Shown: positions 60,601-64,000 of the stretch, piece by piece | Position numbering within the stretch: the stretch's first letter is position 1 | How the letters are laid out: the number at the start of each line of letters is the position of its first letter | Origin: Quillaja saponaria | Lineage: Eukaryota; Streptophyta; Magnoliopsida; Fabales; Quillajaceae | NCBI GenBank assembly: GCA_029379385.1 | Contig: CM055611.1 | Location: 19,290,062 to 19,354,061, forward strand | Reading direction: 5' to 3' | Length of the DNA: 64,000 bases | Notes under the pieces: generated by a model | Seen by the model: only the letters and a program-made list of their open reading frames with translations | Database searches by the model: none | Told to the model about the DNA's origin: nothing | Program-made: the position numbers and the translations under genes

Positions 60601-61672
60601 AAGCATGTATAAATATAGGGATAGAAAATTATGAGAATAGTTTGAACTTCAAAACAGAAATATTATGTCAATGAATCTAATAGATCTTCTTTCTCTAGAA
60701 TTAGCCATGGCTTTATTTGTTAGTAAGCAAGTGTACTATCATACTATGGGGGTGGGGGGTTAAGAGGTTATACCAATTCTGACGGTTCTTGTCAGTTTTT
60801 AAGGAGTCTGCAAATTGTAATGTTTTCAAGCAATGTATTTTTGTTGACTACGATTTGATAGACCAAGGGATTGATTAGCACTTTTGGTTATAGTTTCATT
60901 TGACTGAAATTTTAGACCTGTTACTTGAGCTGTTTATGTTGTCATCTTCTTTGTTAGATATTGACCCTTTTTCTGTGTTTTCAGCCATTATGCATCATGT
61001 CTGGATTATCTTGGGAATCTCAAAGCAAACCTTTTGCTTGACATTCATCTGCATGATCACATTGAGACACTTTATGATCAAATCCGTCATAAAGCTTTAA
61101 TTCAGTATGCACACCCGTTTGTTACTGTTGATTTGCGCATGATGGCTGATGCATTCAAGACTAGTGTTGCAGGGTTAGAGAAAGAACTTGAAGCTTTGAT
61201 TACGGACAACCAAATACAGGTGGGGTTGGCATTGCAATCTTCTTTTTCTGTTAAGTGTTTAGAATGTAGATGATTGTTCAAGCAGGTCATTTATAAATGG
61301 CACAATTTGGAATGCTCAGTTCTACATGCTTCTATTATTTTATTTCAATATTATTTTGGTTTCCAGTTTCACTGAAGTTTCTTCAGTGGTTTTACAAATA
61401 GCTAATAGAAGTAGTACTTTTAGAAAATCAGTCTCCTTGGGGCTTAAAAAACCTTTAAGCAAGGTATTATTCAAGGACCTATTGCACTCTTGCAGGCTCG
61501 GATTGATTCACACAACAAAATTCTGTATGCACGACATGCAGATCAAAGGAATGCCACCTTTCAGCGGGTTCTACAGACTGGGAGTGAATTTGATCGGGAT
61601 GTGAAGTCAATGTTGCTGAGAGCAAATCTTATCAAGCATGATTGCAATCTTAGGCAATCAAGAAGACTCTGA
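57666..61672 (+). CDS. CSN1: COP9 signalosome subunit 1
   Basis: Exons 57666-58058, 58751-59071, 60049-60165, 60266-60351, 60985-61219 and 61496-61672 join in frame to 442 aa; the Arabidopsis protein is 441. Landmarks are [21 protein letters not shown] in the N-terminal helical arm, [20 protein letters not shown] (TPR-like repeats), and the PCI region from about residue 240: [21 protein letters not shown], then [13 protein letters not shown] and [34 protein letters not shown] completes the winged helix, and a C-terminal tail ends in SRRL. CSN1 scaffolds the complex that removes NEDD8 from cullins and so controls SCF ligases; in plants its loss gives the fusca/cop phenotype. Intron 3 (60166-60265) uses GCAAGT, a GC-AG donor; the other introns are GT-AG. 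ATG context is GGCATGGAAG. Confidence 0.95.
59410..59440 (-). repeat. UBX exon-like fragment inside CSN1 intron 2
   Basis: This stretch matches UBX-gene exon 6 at 53801-53831 at 29 of 31 positions, both read in the same plus-strand orientation. On the minus strand it would code [10 protein letters not shown] against [10 protein letters not shown] in the UBX protein. Similarity is not obvious beyond it. Confidence 0.6.
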
Positions 61673-62140
61673 TTACTTGGTTTATATCGGGAGTGGGCAT
61701 GCACGATTGGTGTAAGTTTCTACATTCATCATTGGGGCAATCCGGTGGTGGTTTGCGTTTTCAGGATTCCAAGATACAACATCTGTGCAACATCACAAAT
61801 ATCCGAGGGTCGCTATTTTGTAAATACTCAATAGTTTGAGTTATTTTTTCATGTCTCTCCTTGTTTCACTTAGTACCTATATTATTAGACAGAACATGTT
61901 TTGAATTTTTGATTTCAAATACATAGATATGACCAAGTCTTTGATATGCTATTTATGCACATCATTTCTCTTTAGCTGTTTTTGCAGTCCATCTCAAATG
62001 TCGTATGCAGTGATAGTTGTGTACTCTGTGAAGACTTGAGACATGTAACGTTATGAGCTCGTTCTTGTTACAATGGAATCTAAACAGAAATTATTTTTCT
62101 TTTAAAACAGCAGTCTTAATGTTTTTCTCTTAAAAAACAA

Positions 62141-62515
62141 GGTTTATGTACCATTTTGGTTTTTTAAGATTATATTAGTTTTTAATTCGGTCTTCTAAGT
62201 AATTTTTCAGTCAATTTTGTTTTATAAGATTTAAAATTTTTTAATTAAGTCTGATACACAGTTATGAATTCTTGAAATAATTATATTTTATATAAAATTA
62301 ATAACGTATATAAGTTATTTTTATATTTTAGAGGAAAATTAGTTATTTTATTGTTAAATTAAGTAGATTGTTTTATTTATATATAACATGAGAATAAGAG
62401 AATATAACATGATTAAAAATTATAAATCTTAGAGAATGAAATTGACTAAAAATATTTTTAGAGACTAAATTAAAAATTAAAGCAATCCTAAAGAGCTAAA
62501 GTAGTAGTTAAATCA
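62141..62515. mobile_element. MITE-like element, family C
   Basis: Long imperfect terminal inverted repeats of about 90 bp. The left arm begins near GTTTATGTACCATTTTGG and contains TTTAATTCGGTCTTCTAAG and TTTTTCAGTCAATTTTG. The reverse complement of the right arm shows TTTAATTTAGTCTCTAAA and TTTTTAGTCAATTTC at the same spacing. The interior is AT-rich and non-coding. Borders are approximate. Confidence 0.6.
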
Positions 62516-62983
62516 AAAAAACATTGAATGGCTATGATGAATGTAATTTTGTTTATGCTGCTGGGTTTTCTTGCAAGCTTATGTTTTCTGTAGAAGTGTT
62601 TTGTTCTGTCATTCAAACTTTTTTCTTTAACACAATTTTTTTTGTCTCTTTGGCTTTCTTTTGCCTTTTAATTTGCATATGAACCTACTTAATTACTTTC
62701 TTAAGCTAAATCTACTTAATCCCTTACCTACTACACTACCAAATATTTTCTAAAAATTTTCTCAATTTTACAGCTATCAACCACTTAATAGCACTAACAA
62801 GCACGAGCGTTCACCCCACAAAATCCTGACATTTATGTAAATCTCTTTCTCCCAACCCTCTTCTTTCTATTTCTATACGTTTTATATTTTAATTAATTAT
62901 ATTTTATTAAATACTTCAATTAGTTTTATTTATTGATTACTTACTGTAAGTATTTTGTATTGGTGCAGTAGGATTTATTTTTA

Positions 62984-63476
62984 GGCTAAATTATTCTTTT
63001 AGTTGTTATAGTTTTACTCAATATTTACTTTGGTCTCTTTATTTTATATTTGGTCAATGTACTCCCTGTATTTTTCCACAAAATCAATATTGTCTCTCCT
63101 TATTTCGTGTAATTAAAATTGATAATAGATTTAGAATAAATGCTTTCTTATTGTATCCACAGTTCAAACTCTGTCTAATTTGTTGTTTTTAGATTTATAT
63201 AAATATCATAATTTAAGATATTTTAAATGGGTATCAAAGATGTGCCCAATGAATCAGACACGTCATCCAAACATACATATTAGTGAGGGGTCTATACCAT
63301 GGGCATGATAATACAGTGTTTCATCTGTCAATGTAAAATTAAATTAAACATAAAACGAGAGAATATTTTTCTTTTCTTCAGAAACTATAGAATATAACGA
63401 CCAAATTAAAAATATTAAGATCAAAGTGAAGTTAATTGAAACTATAGAGACTGAAACTGAAATATGAATAATTGAC
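62984..63476. mobile_element. MITE-like element, family D
   Basis: Imperfect terminal inverted repeats of about 60-70 bp. Left: TTAGTTGTTATAGTTTTACT, then TTTACTTTGGTCTCTTTATT and ATTTGGTCAA. Reverse complement of right: TCAGTCTCTATAGTTTCAAT, then CTTCACTTTGATCTTAATAT and ATTTGGTCGT. It is non-coding. The GGTCT-rich arms resemble family C in style, so the two may be distantly related. Confidence 0.6.
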
Positions 63477-64000
63477 AAATTATATGCGTATACTTTTCTC
63501 ATATCTATATATGACACATATATTTTGTGTAAATTGTATTGATGATATGTTTGATTCAGAATTGACTTATTCACTAAAAATATTATTCTATATTAAATAA
63601 TATTGATAATTAAATTCATAATTTTTTTTTTAATTCCTAAGAGAGAAGAAGAATTAAAAAATTATTATTATTGTAAGAGTTAGAAAAAAAATAATAATCT
63701 ATTTGAAACACAATATTTTAATACCATGAAATAATAATGAAATATTTATTTTTGTTAATATAATTACACAAAAAAGTAAATATTAAAATATTAAATTCAC
63801 AATATAAGTTTATAATTTTTTTAATTATTAAGATAGAAGTAGAATTTAGAAAATAATATTATAATAAAATAAAAACTATACTCTTAATATTCATTTCAAT
63901 TCATAATTTTTTTGAATTATGAAGAATTAAGGAAAAGAATTATAATCTTATTAGTATTAAAGGGGGAAAAATAAGAAAATAAATAAATGAATAGTCTATT

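Larger units (their letters stand above)
61673..64000. other. CSN1 3' side and repeat-rich right edge
   Basis: CSN1 3' UTR for the first few hundred bases, then two MITE-like elements (62141-62515 and 62984-63476) and a strongly AT-rich end with diverged repeats of an AATTCATAATTTTTTT...AAGAATT pattern (about 63610, 63790 and 63898). No coding exon is supported. Confidence 0.55.

Noticed and set aside
1..64000. tRNA genes or CRISPR-like arrays
   Set aside because: No cloverleaf-like B-box (GGTTCGAATCC type) in a plausible tRNA context and no regularly spaced repeats were found. A tRNAscan run would be decisive.

Overview
The window looks like nuclear DNA of a eudicot plant. It is AT-rich. 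Its genes have short GT-AG introns (one intron is GC-AG), and they belong to plant-specific families: a GH16 EG16-type glucanase, an ERF transcription factor, an RS31-type SR splicing factor, phloem-protein-2 F-box protein and QUA2-type putative methyltransferase. The gaps hold miniature inverted-repeat elements and Ty3/gypsy debris. The species cannot be told from the sequence. There are no CRISPR arrays, operons or bacterial features.

Layout, left to right: EG16-like glucanase (2.7-3.4 kb, -); ERF transcription factor (6.5-7.4, +); RS31-like SR factor (9.9-13.3, +, long second intron); armadillo-repeat protein (16.7-18.4, +, long intron-bearing leader); PEX11 (21.9-23.8, +); F-box protein of the Arabidopsis At4g00755 type (24.7-28.3, -); a TIR element (32.1-32.9); PP2-A13-like F-box protein (33.2-35.1, -); the 3' LRR part of a truncated NLR (36.6-38.1, -); a decayed Ty3/gypsy reverse transcriptase (38.4-38.7, +) and an LTR with primer-binding site (39.8 to about 42.2, -); an AT-rich desert (42-46.7); PMT15-like methyltransferase (47.1-50.4, +); UBX-domain protein (51.2-56.4, -); COP9 signalosome subunit 1 (57.7-61.7, +); and two MITE-like elements near the right end. 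Exon boundaries were worked out by hand from reading frame, splice signals and family homology. Every multi-exon model closes in frame to a normal family length: RS31 250 aa, PEX11 235, F-box 373, PP2-A13 281, PMT 639, UBX 472, CSN1 442.

The genes are mostly single-copy housekeeping or regulatory genes. Four of them touch the ubiquitin system: two F-box proteins (SCF receptors), CSN1 (cullin deneddylation) and a UBX protein (CDC48 adaptor). Gene order recalls two Arabidopsis segments: PP2-A13/PEX11E/CSN1 on chromosome 3 (with the ARM-PEX11 pairing seen on chromosomes 1 and 2) and PMT15/UBX/F-box on chromosome 4. This suggests the window keeps an older order that was split in Arabidopsis.

I did not find a convincing new biological system. 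The best leads are a candidate poison exon in the RS31 intron, a spliceable NLR LRR tail beside retroelement debris, a GC-AG intron in CSN1, a UBX-exon-like fragment inside a CSN1 intron, a heptapeptide repeat tail on the ERF, and several undescribed-looking TIR elements.
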